Assembly: GCA_000697355.1 (NCBI GenBank)
Contig: JNEN01000820.1
Span: 1 to 64,000 of the forward strand
DNA length: 64,000 bases
Source of the DNA: Syncephalastrum monosporum B8922
Taxonomy: Eukaryota; Mucoromycota; Mucoromycetes; Mucorales; Syncephalastraceae
Direction: 5' to 3'
The translations under genes and the position numbers were made by a program. The notes below the pieces were generated by a model that ran no database searches, was not told the DNA's origin, and was given only the letters and a program-made list of their open reading frames with translations. Positions 22,531 through 33,346 of this stretch are shown piece by piece. The number at the start of each line of letters is the position of its first letter. Position 1 is the first letter of the stretch.

Positions 22531-23891
22531 CTCTTGTCCAGTTTGCGTATACATACCTACTAATGTAATAAAGTAAAGAGGAAAAAAGATGCGTTTACGC
22601 AGGTGGCGCATCCTTATAGCGAAAAAAATTTTTTTTTGGAATCGCCGATCCAATTCCTTTTTTCGGGCCCCGGTTCTGAGACGCGTCAAAAAGTAACAGC
22701 TCTGGTACGCGACCCAGGACATACGCGCGCCTATTACGATCCATGCCTTGTGCTCGGCGTTGCAAATACGTATACGAGGTTATAGACAAGAAGTCTCACG
22801 TGATCACTGTTCGCAGATATTTGATATAATGTACGCATTTGTAACTGTATCTTCTCATATATGATCACAGATAGGAAGGTGATAATGAGACTGATCTTCA
22901 ACTTCTATCATAGGTCACAGCAGCATCTCCATTCCCGCTCAATATACATATTTCAGGCTATGCAGTTTAGCTGTAAATACTCGTATAAATAATTGTCGTG
23001 GTGCAGGACTCGCTCCAAACTGTCAATGAATTATGGTCTTGTATTTGTCTGGAATATATGATTTCACTATACAAGGTGTGTATACATATGACGTTGTAGC
23101 AGATGATATCTATCGTCAACTAGAACAAACAGACGAGAAAAAAAGAAGGTTTTCATTAGCAGTACTCCAGCCGTCACTTAGGGATGGAAACCTCTATTTG
23201 AGTCAAGGTATCCGACGGTATGAATTTGTGGAACTAGCTACTGTCTTCATGGAACTTATAGAGCGTCTACGTACGGTCTTGCTGCTCAACAAATGGAGCA
23301 TATGAATGCGCTATTGCTTAATTGATAAGTGCGGAAAAAGAGGAAAACGAAAGAAGTAATAAAAACTATTCGTGAAAATACGTGTCAGTCAGTTACATTA
23401 AAGACTAGCATGATGGGTAAGAATACGTATAATAATGAGTGATTTCCATGCTGGGGTATTTAAAAAGAAGAAGCTCTCACGCGTTCTATAGCAGACGTAT
23501 GATCCAAACTGCTAAAGCTGGTTCTTGCCATTCTCTGACATGTTCTTTCCAAATGTGAATGAATATCGGGTTACCACCGCAAAACCCAGACCATATTACC
23601 CTCATTTCTCATGACCGTGTATTCAACACTCTCTACATATCGCACGCACTAGCAATGGCATACAAAATATGGCTAAGAGCAACAAGAGGACGGTCCATAG
23701 AGTGCTTAAAAAAGAAAGAAGCTCTACAGCACAAAAGATTGACTTCAGGGAAAAGATGCTCGAGAATGAAATACATCGATAAAACTCACTCTGTTGCACT
23801 ATCCAAGGCATGTCATTGGCTGCATATATTCTGGATCATCCAATTTCGTCTCTTTCTCTCATTTCCCTTTGCAATACACACACACAATACC
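22531..23891. other. Intergenic region with one isolated ORF
   Basis: About 1.36 kb upstream of the DNAJ gene. An ORF at 23033-23305 (+, 90 aa; contains VADDIYRQLEQTDEKKRRF) has protein-like composition but no recognised domain, no convincing promoter and no adjoining exons. It may be a gene fragment or chance. Confidence 0.4.
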
Positions 23892-25012
23892 ATGTCCAAA
23901 GTGACAGACGCCGAAGTGGACTACTATGAGCTTTTGGGCGTCTCTATAGAAGCGTCTGTCAAGGAGATCACCAAGGCTTATCGTATCAAAGCGCTTAAGG
24001 TCCATCCAGACAAGAATCCCAGCCCGGATGCAGGTGAGGAGTCATAACAATTCGTGATCGATCCCGTCCTTACTGACTGGATCGGTAGCCCAATTGTTTC
24101 ACCAGCTATCGCAAGCACACGATGTCCTCAAGGATCACCAGGCCAGAGCGGCGTACGATAAGCTGCTGAAGGCCAAACTCGATCGCAAAAAGAAGCAGCG
24201 CGAGATGGATTCGAAGCGGAGGCGTGCCCAGGAGGATCTCGAGGAGCGAGAGAATGTGGCCAAGAAAGCCAAGCAGGAGCAGATGCAGGCCGAGGCACAG
24301 TACAAGGCCGAGCTGGCACGTCTGCGTGCGGAGGGAGCCAAGCGCCGCGAGGAGTGGCGCGAACAGCAGCCAGCAGAGGCGCCGCTGCCCGAACCGACCG
24401 AGCTCGACTGCGCCCTCAAACTCAAATGGCGGTCTGAGCACCACGGCAAGAAGCTGAAAATGACCGAAGACGATTTGTACGCCTTGCTGTCCAAGGTGGC
24501 CCGCGTCGACACGGTCGCTCTCTCGGAAAAGAAGAAACGGAGTGCGCTCGTCGTCTTCAAGGGCGTCGAGGATGCAGTAAGTGAAGGGTTGTTGAGTCGC
24601 CCTGTCTCCATATCTCGTTTGCTTGAGCTCACTCGCTCCTTTTGTAAAACAGCATGCCGTGCTGACGAGCAAAGCGAGCCATCCGGAGCTGGCTGTGTTT
24701 GATTCGATCCGGTGGGCCACCGGCAAGGAGCCAGCGATTGTGACCCGCATGAAGGAGACCCGCCAACGCGAGCAAGAGGCGAAAAAGAAGCTGGCCGAGA
24801 TGGGCGACACACGGCGGACAACAGCTACACCCGGTCGCTCGGCATTCGCCAGCCAGCCTTCAGGATCCTTCTTTAGCAGCATCAAAATACCCGCATTCAA
24901 TGCACCCACACCGACGTTGTCTGACCGCGACTATGAGTCCATGATGATGATGAAGCTGCGACAAGCTGAAGAAGAGCGGCTGGCACGCAAAGCAGCAAAG
25001 ACAACTCATTAA
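23892..25012 (+). CDS. DNAJC17/Cwf23-like J-domain splicing cochaperone
   Basis: Three exons, 23892-24033, 24089-24576 and 24653-25012, give 990 nt and 329 aa. An N-terminal J domain ([15 protein letters not shown] in LKVHPDKNP at about 37-39) is followed by a long charged coiled coil rich in Lys/Arg/Glu/Gln (about 80-155). Then comes an RRM-like domain ([10 protein letters not shown] ... [16 protein letters not shown], about 165-235) and a Ser/Thr-rich tail ending in [14 protein letters not shown]. This J domain-coiled coil-RRM order is diagnostic of DNAJC17/Cwf23, a cochaperone of the spliceosome. It converges with the next gene, 163 bp away. Confidence 0.92.
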
Positions 25013-25174
25013 AATATATACACATTATTTTTTTTTCTTTACTTTTGCCCAGGGTTGTATGTATTTTTGGGTAGGTAAGTGAGTTGAGGGGGGTGGCTTT
25101 GAAGAAAAGAGATCAAGCACCAAGCAACATGTACAGGTATGGAAGAGGGAGAATGCAAGTGGACAGGAAGGTAG

Positions 25175-28100
25175 CTAGGTCATGCTGGGGAGCGAGGTCG
25201 CATAATGGGTCACGAACCGTCGGCCCTCACTGCTGGTCACATGATGAAGTGCTTCTCGGCAGATCATGTGCACCTGGCCGGTGAGGGTTTGGACAATATG
25301 GGGGCGATTGAGACGGCTCTCCTCCCACAGACGCAGTTGCGTCAGGAAGAGCGTGTTGATCCAGGCAAACGTACAGCTCAGGTACGCCTTATGGTTCACA
25401 GCTTTACCGACGCGCAGCGTATCGAGACTGTCAGACTGGAATAGACCCAGCGAATGCAACGAAAGATGCCACATCTCCTCCACGGTCTCAAAGGCCCGGA
25501 GATGGATATCATACAACAGCGAGAGTGGTTGTGTGACGCGGCGGGCGGCGTCCATAGCGTTACTGTCGGGGCCGAGTTGCAATAGACGGGCGGAGCGGTA
25601 CGCGAGGTAGAGCTGGTGTGTCAGCCGCATCGATGCGTAGAGTTTTTGAATGGACGCCTCGTTAGGGCCGCTGTCCATCCGGGTCTCGAGCTGGAGCACG
25701 AGGTCGGCCGTCTCGGTCGGCATTTCGGGCATGCGGAGGCAAGGCCGGATCAGCGCGAGCGTGCCCGAGGCGCGGTAGCAGGGCAGGTGCTGCAGGAGAT
25801 TTACGAACGTGCGCCATGTCGCGACGAGGAGCGGACGCACGGCTTCGCCCGCGGGAGCAGCCCGCATGGCGCGGTAAAAGTGCTTTAGCATGGACACCAA
25901 GATGTTGACTGCGTAGAGCTGCTCGTGGGGTTCGAGTGTCACTGTCTCCCAGTTGATCGTGATGAGTTTGCGCTCGGACGGTCGCGGGCCCCGGCCGTGC
26001 GTGACGAGAATGTCAAACCATTCGAGCGAGAGGGTATCCGGTGTTTGTCCCGAGAGCTGGTGGAAAAGGATCGCCATCCAGAGGGTATACGTGTCTTGGT
26101 AGGTCAGATAAACTCTCGACGAAAACTGGTCGATGCTGAAGGGCGCGACTGCATTGAAGGACACAAGCTGGCTATCGTCCGTGAGAAGACGCATGGTGGG
26201 ACCCAGGCCTTCGAAGCGCATCATGCGTAAAAAGAGCTCTAATGCCAGATTGGAGGCCTTGATGCGATCTTTTCATAAGTGAGCCTCACGTTCTATTTTC
26301 TTTCTTTCGGCGCATGAAATTCGGTTCTTACCTATCTGGCTATCGCGCATCGCATAGGAGAGAACACTTTTGACATAATCCTCCGCGGCAGGGATGCCGC
26401 CGACGTCTGCTCGAACTACGAACCAGTGGGCGTCTGCAGAGTACTTGTTATATTGAAGGCTTGCAAACAGTCCTCCTTTATCGAGATGCATCTGGAGTTC
26501 AGAAAACACGGCCGGAAGGAGTTCATTCGTCGATTGACGACCAGCCGCCTCGATTTCCTGTTTGACGATATCTTGCGTTTCCTGCAGACCTTGGACCTCG
26601 TTGGATGCCATGCCAGATGCAAAGTCAGCCTGGGTCGGCAGCATGCGATTGATTTTCTGGATAATATGGCTCATGGGCGCCTCCAGATTCTCGGGTTGCC
26701 GCTGGATATGGTAGAGAACGCTCTCGAATTGAACGCTTTTCCGTTCCTTCTGCGACTGGTGGTAGTCCAAGAATAACCCACGCGTAAATGATGAGATATC
26801 GAAAAAAGAAAAAGAGAAAACGGTCTTACCTTATCGACCACTGGCGTGAGTAGTACATCGTTCATCACCAGCGTGATATCTTCGACTGTCATGAGGCGCT
26901 GGACATGCATTTCGGGGCGGTCCTTGGGGAAAGCGACAATGGTGTCCGTAGCCGGAAGACGGAAACGCAGGAACTCTTCGAGGCGGCCTAGAAAGCTGCC
27001 AAAGTCATCATCGCCCAAGAGTTGGTCGGGCACACCGCCAAACGGGATGGGAGGTGAAGCCACGCGCTCACGACGGGGTGGTCGCGCGGCAGGCGCAGGT
27101 CTGGATTGTGCGGCCGCTGTGCGTCTGGCAGGCGTAGAGACAGGGCGCTGCGAGTCGGGAGCGGCAGGCCGTGACCGACTGAAATCCACGCGAGGCGTCG
27201 CGGATGCTACAGGTGGAGTGGGTCTTGGTACAGTGGCGGGTGCAGCCGGTCTGGGTGGAAGCGATCGAAGCGCGCTACTAGTGGTAGCGCCGGCAGGAGG
27301 CGCCGGCGGCGGAGGAGGAGGAGTAGGCGAAGGAGGCCGAGCGGCGCGGGTAGGCTGGGGCGCGGGAGGCTGGGGCGCGGGAGGCTGGGGCGCGGGAGGT
27401 TGGGGCGCAGAAGGCTGGAGTTGGGAGGGCGGTCGTGGGTGGCCTCTGAGGGGTGTGGACTGTGTCGGCCTGGAAGAAGCCAAAGACGCGGTGGGCGGAG
27501 CCACTGGCACTGCAGGTCGGGCGGGCCGAATCTATCACGGGTGTGAGTCCATGCCAGATCGTGGCAAAACGGCGCATGAGTGGTACCTCTTCTTTCTTTT
27601 GCTTGACCCATCCCTCCTGCAACGGCGTTGTGGGAGCAGACGACGTGTGTCCTTGGGATGGTATCCGGTGTGGACGTGACGCGATGGGTGTTGCAGAAGA
27701 CCCGAGTTTCTGCTTCTTGGCAGGCGGGACACACAAGGACAGCTTGGCCCGGACACCGAGTGCAGCCGTCTCGAAGTGAAGTTTCTTTTTGCGAGACCAT
27801 CCCGTCGACTTGTCCACGCCCGCGCGCCTCGCGTTCAATTCGGTGATCTCTTGTCTGATCCGGTCTTCTTCCCGGTCGGGTGACTCGGGGGCCGTCATGT
27901 ACTCGTCATCGGAAACCGAGTCTGTCGAGAGAGACGAGGTATCAGAATACACAGAAGTATCATCCTCCTGCAGGTCCACCTCCTCGGCTGCCGTGGGTTG
28001 TGACGTCTGAGGGACCGAGGGTTCAGAAGGGCCGGCCTGGATATGATGGTTCATGCTACTGTCACTGCCATTGCCACTGCTACTACGGCTGCTCTTTCCT

Positions 28101-28930
28101 TCTCGGAGCGAGGAACTTCCAAACCTGTTGACAAGCGAGCGATTGGCATTGTCGGAGGCCGCGACCAGTGCTTTTCTATTCTTGTTTATTTCTTGCTGGA
28201 TCGCGTCCAAGGTCCTTTCGAAGTCTGCCCGCGCGTGCTCGGATGGCGGCGGGGAGCCAGGGCGTTTGGCGCCTCGTGGGCCCTGTACATCGGATCCAGC
28301 GGGTGAAGGGCGGTCAGCTTGAACCGGGGGTGTTGGTGTAGGAGTCACAGGCATTGACGGCATGAGCGATGGCACCGAGGCGACGGTGGCAGACGCGACC
28401 GAAACCGGTGCTGAACTGACAACAGTGGCAGTGGTGACCGTCACGTTCGACTGTGTGGCGTGAGGTGCTGTATTAGGCGAGGACGAGGGCAATGACGAGG
28501 GCGATGACGAGGGCGAGGCGCCGTTTTCTCTCCGGATGCGAAGCGCTTGTTCTGCTGCTTTCTTCTCTCGTAGGGCAATGTCTCGTTTCAGTCGTGCAAT
28601 CTTGAGCTCGTGCTCCTGCATGAGAGGCGTCGTGGCCCGTGCCGATCTCGCCTGCGGACGCGGCGAGACATAGCCTTGCGGAAACGGCCCATAGCGTAGC
28701 GCAGCAGGCGTGTTGGCTTCGTCTGACTCGGAGCCGAGGTCGACGACGACGCGCTCGGTGCCAAACGGGAGCTGCGGGCGTTCGAAGGGTGGGGCGAGTG
28801 GTTGTCGTCTTGTGGCAGGACTGGCTAGGTTCGGCGTCGTCACTTGGACAACTGCAGCCGCACTAGGCTGATTCACTCGGATGCGTTCCTCTTCATCCGA
28901 AGAACTGATCTCCATGTCGCTCGACCCCAT
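25175..28930 (-). CDS. Large uncharacterised protein: disordered N-terminal half, conserved-looking alpha-helical C-terminal half
   Basis: Starts at 28930 (acidic MEISSSDEEE). Exon 1 (to about 27560) encodes about 450 aa of low-complexity sequence with a coiled coil (LKIARLKRDIALREKKAAEQ) and Ser- and Asp/Glu-rich stretches. Exon 2 (to 26830) starts in a different frame near 27515-27460, carries a PAPQP-type 15-bp minisatellite at 27352-27415, then SFLGRLEEFLRFRLP. Exons 3 (26755-26332) and 4 (26268-25175) are phase-consistent and encode about 500 aa of mostly alpha-helical, globular-looking sequence. The exon 1/2 junction is unresolved; candidates are donors at GAG|GTACCA or CCC|GTGATA with the acceptor ACACAG. 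I recognise no family. Length and N-terminal composition suggest a nuclear scaffold or RNA-processing protein, but that is only inference. Confidence 0.7.
27352..27415. repeat. 15-bp coding minisatellite (Pro/Ala/Gln)
   Basis: About four imperfect head-to-tail units of a 15-bp motif (plus strand GGCTGGGGCGCGGGA) inside the uncharacterised gene at 25175-28930, encoding PPAPQ repeats on the minus strand. Confidence 0.85.
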
Positions 28931-29479
28931 CCTTTGCCAATAGAGGAAATCAAAGTGGTATTGTAAAAAGTGTGGATTCTCCCTTTCTTTGTCCGGCTAT
29001 GCATTTTACTGTCTCCTGATTGGCTGATCAAGCCACAAGCACATTCATTCGGTCGACTGCATTCTGTTGTGGTGATCTCTTCTGCTAACACTTTCTTCCT
29101 TTTTGCAGATTTCCAAAAAGGTTGCCTTCTCTTAATACAGACAGCCTGGATTGACCTGTTCTTTCACCTTCCCTTCTTTTCTATTTTACCATGGTGATCT
29201 TAAAACTCTTATGACGGACTACTGAATAGCCGTACCGATATACGATATCATCCGTGCAGAAAAGGCTACACCCTTGTCAGCCAGTAGTATCGGCGATATG
29301 TAACAGAGAAACTCTGTTTCTCGGATACTTGATATCTTAATAATGAGCAAGCTGCAATGGCAACATGTTAAACGTACACAGACACCTTTCTCTGAGGAAA
29401 CATTCAATAACGAAAACGAAAATGCGACTTGCCTACTTGTAAGGCGTGAGCTCTGATCACTTTATATTCACCCTTGGAT
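28931..29479. other. Intergenic region with a shared repeat shard
   Basis: Upstream of the uncharacterised minus-strand gene. It contains, at 29186-29235 on the plus strand, a fragment matching the 3' part of the tandem copies at 19.7 and 21.6 kb. No gene is seen. Confidence 0.5.
29186..29235 (+). repeat. Third fragment of the tandem-copy 3' sequence
   Basis: The plus-strand ACCATGGTGATCTTAAAACTCT followed by ACGGACTACTGAATAGCCGT-type sequence matches the reverse complement of 21575-21630 and 19850-19885 with a handful of differences. It sits about 250 bp before the right arm of the inverted duplication, with no coding context. Confidence 0.7.
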
Positions 29480-30275
29480 ACGCCATGTCTGCATTTCTGC
29501 TTGATTTGTCTCTTAATGTATGCCTCACGCAATTGCCATGAAATGTATTGGAATACTGCAGTGGTGCAGCATGTACAAATCACTTTGACTGGCCCCTCTG
29601 GCTATCTCGCTCTCATACATAGATCGATCACTCGTCCTTTCAAGTAGATCTCCTTTTCTCATGCATCTCGGCCTTCTGTATAATCAGTAGGAAGCTCCTA
29701 TTTTGCTTCAGGAGTGCGCAGCCAGGGATAGCAAAACCTCGGTCCAGCGAGATACAAAAAGACTATAGAAAGGGTAGTAAGTGCGTGCTTTGGAACAAAT
29801 ATCATACCAACATAAAACCATCATGCGCTCTTTCCTTCTCTTAGCTGCTACGGCCGTCGTCTGTCTTTCCGGTGCAGTATACGCTCAGTCAAGTCCCGGT
29901 GACGCCGGCGCATCTGGTGCTGAGCCTGTTTAAATTGATGATGGTCCTGGTCCTGGTGTTGGTCCTGGTGCTGGTCCTGGTGTTTCTGATGATGGTCCTA
30001 TTGCTTCAAATAACGGCCTTGTTTCTGGTGCATTCGGTTCTGTTAGTGGTGATGTCGTTCATGTTGCTGAACTCGCTGGTCCCGTCGTTGGGGTTGCTCA
30101 AGGTGGTCCGGGCTTGTAAAAGAGAAAAATACCCCGTGACTAACAGTGAATGACTTTAACACAGCCTTAATACCTCTTTATTTCAAACCTTGTATGAGTC
30201 GGCATCTAATAAATTTTGAGATCCATATCCAAAATGTGTCATGCTTAATTGGCTGCGCAACAACCGTGCGCCCAT
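29480..30275. repeat. Right arm of the inverted segmental duplication
   Basis: Counterpart of 17650-18540 in opposite orientation. Similarity covers about 300 bp upstream of the ATG at 29823, the signal-peptide coding part, the last codons (GGPGL and stop) and more than 100 bp of 3' flank. The middle of the ORF is not alignable: the 21-bp units of the left arm are absent and a GP-rich stretch replaces them. Confidence 0.85.
29823..30119 (+). pseudogene. Paralogue of the secreted repeat protein, interrupted by one in-frame TAA
   Basis: The ATG at 29823 begins [21 protein letters not shown], identical to the 17824-18201 signal peptide except Ile to Val. Codon 37 is TAA (29931-29933). Beyond it the same frame stays open for 61 more codons, through Gly/Pro-rich sequence (DDGPGPGVGPGAGPGV) to a C-terminus AQGGPGL and stop at 30117-30119, matching VQGGPGL of the paralogue. 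So either this is a young pseudogene with a single nonsense change, a 36-aa secreted peptide, or a readthrough case. The promoter, including a TATA-like element (ACTATAGAAAG), is conserved with the left arm. Confidence 0.72.
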
Positions 30276-31299
30276 CTGGCCTAAACGTCTCTAGATGCAC
30301 ATGATTGTCTCGCACTCTGATTCCACCCATGGACTTCGCTGACTGTCTCTCAGACTGCCCTCACTGTCTATACATGGTCGTGATTCGCTCTCTCACACGG
30401 CTCCGTTGAGTTTCAGCGCATTAACTAACCAGAGTCCTGTCCGCTGAACGTCACGCATGTTAATAAGCTTACGACACGCTGGGGTTACTTGGCTATTGCT
30501 GCCTGTTTTTCAAAAATGATCCATTTGGAGTCTGTGTGGTTTAACTGAGTCCCCCAACATTGGACGATAGCGTCCGAGCTATCTGGGACCTCGTAGCTGC
30601 CCAACTTTGCCGCATCCAGATACCGGTATCAAATTTAATGACCTGTGTACTTCCTCGTAGTCTGGTGCGCCATTCGGCAGCTCCTCCTAACTTTCATCCA
30701 GTCAACCACACTATTCACGCGGGAGCTTGTCGGCTTGTCCATCTTCTTAAAGCCAATCATACCTTGTGCGGACTTGGCTGAGAACCTCTTCCTCTCATGC
30801 TTCTCTCACTCCTGGTCTACTCCCTTTCTTTCCATTTGATTCTTTCCTATCCTATATACTCAGTAGCCTCCTTTTTTTGTCTGTCCCCAGCTCCTCACCC
30901 ATTGGAACGGGTGATGCCTACGGATAATAAACGTAGTCCCAATCTAACTCGACTGAACACTGTATCAGGACATCTCCGTTGGCTAACAAAGGAAACATCA
31001 TCATGCTTACCCCACGAAATACATACGCGTCAAGCATAGTTTTGCTTTTAGGTTATCAGCCTTTGAACAAGGTCTTTGGTGCATCGCTATACACCTAATT
31101 CTACTACATACAAGAAGTGCAGAACAATAAATAATGAAGTTGAAATGGGAGGGAAGAGAGCCAGAAATCCGTGTCCCACGTAAGAAACAAATCACGGTAC
31201 CAAACAAGCAAATCATGTGCTCTGGCCAACGAAAACGTGCAGGCTCGTCTCGCTTCTTTTTCTTCTTTTTTACTCACTGCACTTTTGTTAACACACAAG
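30276..31299. other. Intergenic region
   Basis: About 1 kb between the right duplication arm and TVP15. Pyrimidine-rich stretch near 30785-30900; short ORFs without motifs. No gene is supported. Confidence 0.55.
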
Positions 31300-32104
31300 A
31301 TGAATAACCTCGCGGAGAAAATCAATCCAAGCCTAGTGTTCCGTGCAGCCAATATCATCGTAGGCTGCTTTATGGTCATTGGCGGTGTCTCTACCATCCT
31401 CACCGGCGGTAAGCGCTCTTCCTTTCCTTTCCTCGTTCGATGTGACTTTTTTGCTTGAGCTCATATCGAATGATACAGGCTTTCCACAGTTTATTCGAGG
31501 CATCTTCTGCATAGGTAAATCCACTCGGGTGGGATTCATGCAATGACGTCTATCTGACCTCTCCACAGTGTTCGGTGTCATGGTTTTTGTTTTTGAGTTT
31601 CGGTTACCGCCCATCGTCACCCAGCACGTATCCTACATGTTCTCCTTCTTGGGGCGTGGTATATGTAAGTAAGGATACCTAGATAAATGAAGTCGCTAAT
31701 TCATTTTATTGTCTGTTCTAGTCTATGTATTGTAAGTGAAGAAATTTGAAGCAGAATGCGAGTTGTTCGTAACCACAATGAATATGTAGTATCGGGTGCA
31801 TTATCCTGAACAGTACGGCCCTCGGCATTGCGTCTGGTGTCATTGTATGTATTGGGTATAGATAGACAATGCAGGGGACTGACAAAAAAATAACCAGGTT
31901 GCGGTGTGTGGACTTGCGTACTGCGGGCTACAATTCGTACCGAACATTGAACCACCCAACAACATGCGCCGCCAAGCATTGGACGACTCCTTGGCAGGAT
32001 ATTACGGCGAAGGACGAGCATCACGCTGGGCAGCGGAGGGTGGAGGAGGTCATGAAGAGGAGGGCCATTACACAGCCCAGCCCACAGGTGCCTCCGTTGT
32101 ATAA
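31300..32104 (+). CDS. TVP15: Golgi membrane protein TVP15 (COPI-associated family)
   Basis: Six exons (31300-31408, 31479-31514, 31569-31664, 31722-31731, 31790-31844, 31898-32104) total 513 nt, 170 aa. There are four hydrophobic segments: FRAANIIVGCFMVIGGVSTI, IRGIFCIVFGVMVFVFEF, FSFLGRGIFYVFIGCIIL and ALGIASGVIVAVCGLAYCG. A hydrophilic Gly/Glu-rich cytosolic tail follows. The pattern and length fit the COPI_assoc/TVP15 family of Golgi/endosomal vesicle proteins. Exon 4 is a 10-nt microexon supplying part of FYVF in the middle of a membrane segment; omitting it breaks the frame. Confidence 0.88.
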
Positions 32105-32327
32105 CTCGTATCTGTACTTACATACAGTATCTACGTTTTTTACCTACTCTATGATAATACACTCGAAATAATGTACGGTATAGCTTAAGAATGAAGTGAG
32201 AGATGGAAGCGCGGGGTATGAGCTGACTGGGATGACGGGTTCGGACTTTTTGCCGATTCCTTGCCTTCTCAACTTGGTATCACCACATTCATTTTATTCT
32301 TGTTCTGGTGCATTCGTAAACTCACAA

Positions 32328-32965
32328 TGGATGACGATTCCCAAAAACCTGCCTTGTGCAAATCTGGCTGCGGCTTCTTTGGTAACCCTGTCTTTGACTA
32401 CATGTGCTCTAAATGCTACAAGGAGCATCAGAAAGCAAGCCAAACCCAACAAGGCAGACCAGGTAGCGTACAAGTGTGCTTGTTTGGCTTCGCTGGAAAC
32501 CCACTCATGCTTCATTCAAACAGATGCACCCGCCACACTGACCAGCACCAGCCCACAGACCAAAGATATTCAAGAGACATCCCAGACAAAACAAGAACAT
32601 CAGCAGCCGCTGAACACAACACCAGCAACACCCCAAGCACAACCACAACCACAACCACAACCACCGGCAGCACCGTCCGCACCTCACACTATCGGTGGTA
32701 GCACCATAACGGCTAGTCCGCTCGTTCTTGAAGAGACGCTCTCCACACCGGTCAGCCGCAAGCACTCCCGATCGCCGTCGCCTACCGCAGACGACCGAAA
32801 GCCTGCCACGGCGGGTGCGACGCCTGTTTCTACGCCGCCCTCCTCGTCTGACCGGCCGATACAGACAAACAAAGGCAGATGTTTCAAATGCAGAGTCAAG
32901 GTAATCACGATAGAACTCCCTATTGACCGACTGTTGACTTGCAATTATGTGTCCATCAACAAAAT

Positions 32966-33000
<35 letters not shown>

Positions 33001-33346
33001 GCCCGATCGTAGGTACCACTGGCGAAACAAACTATCAACAAATGTCGATGCAACTATGTCTTTTGCGACTCGCATCGATATCCTGACCGACACGACTGCG
33101 AGATCGACTTTGGCAAGCTGGATAGAGGTAAAAACAAAATTAAAATTCAAAACGCACAGCCCCTCTCCTTTCCCCCCTCTCACGCACGCTCTCTCTCTCT
33201 CTCTCTTTATCTCTGTCATTCCCTCTTCATGTCATCTTATCTGGTCTTACTAATCTATCCATTTAGACACCCTCGCGAAAAATAACCCAAAGCTACACGA
33301 ACGACCGAAAGGCGGTCGTTCATTTCAGCGGATTGACAGTCTTTAA
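32328..33346 (+). CDS. A20/AN1 zinc-finger stress-associated protein
   Basis: Four exons, 32328-32462, 32524-32901, 33013-33127 and 33267-33346, sum to 708 nt, 235 aa. The A20 finger is at residues about 9-35 (CKSGCGFFGNP ... MCSKCY). A Gln/Pro/Ser/Thr-rich linker (PQAQPQPQPQ) follows. The AN1 finger begins CFKCRVK and continues across the intron as KCRCNYVFCDSHRYPDRHDC with all Cys/His in the usual spacing. These proteins bind ubiquitin and act in stress response or proteostasis. The intron between exons 2 and 3 contains six to seven copies of CAAT/AATC near 32966-33000; the next contains a CT run. Confidence 0.93.

Noticed and set aside
24106..24909. 267-codon minus-strand ORF
   Set aside because: Opposite the DNAJC17-like coiled-coil and RRM exons, which carry clear motifs on the plus strand.
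26846..27679. 277-codon Gly-rich plus-strand ORF
   Set aside because: Antisense of the proline-rich exon 2 of the uncharacterised minus-strand gene.
27207..27800. Minus ORF with Cys pairs (CTRCPGQAVLVCPAC) resembling a zinc finger
   Set aside because: It is the third frame over the disordered exon 1/2 region and leads into Leu/Arg/Pro low complexity; no continuity with the coding frames.
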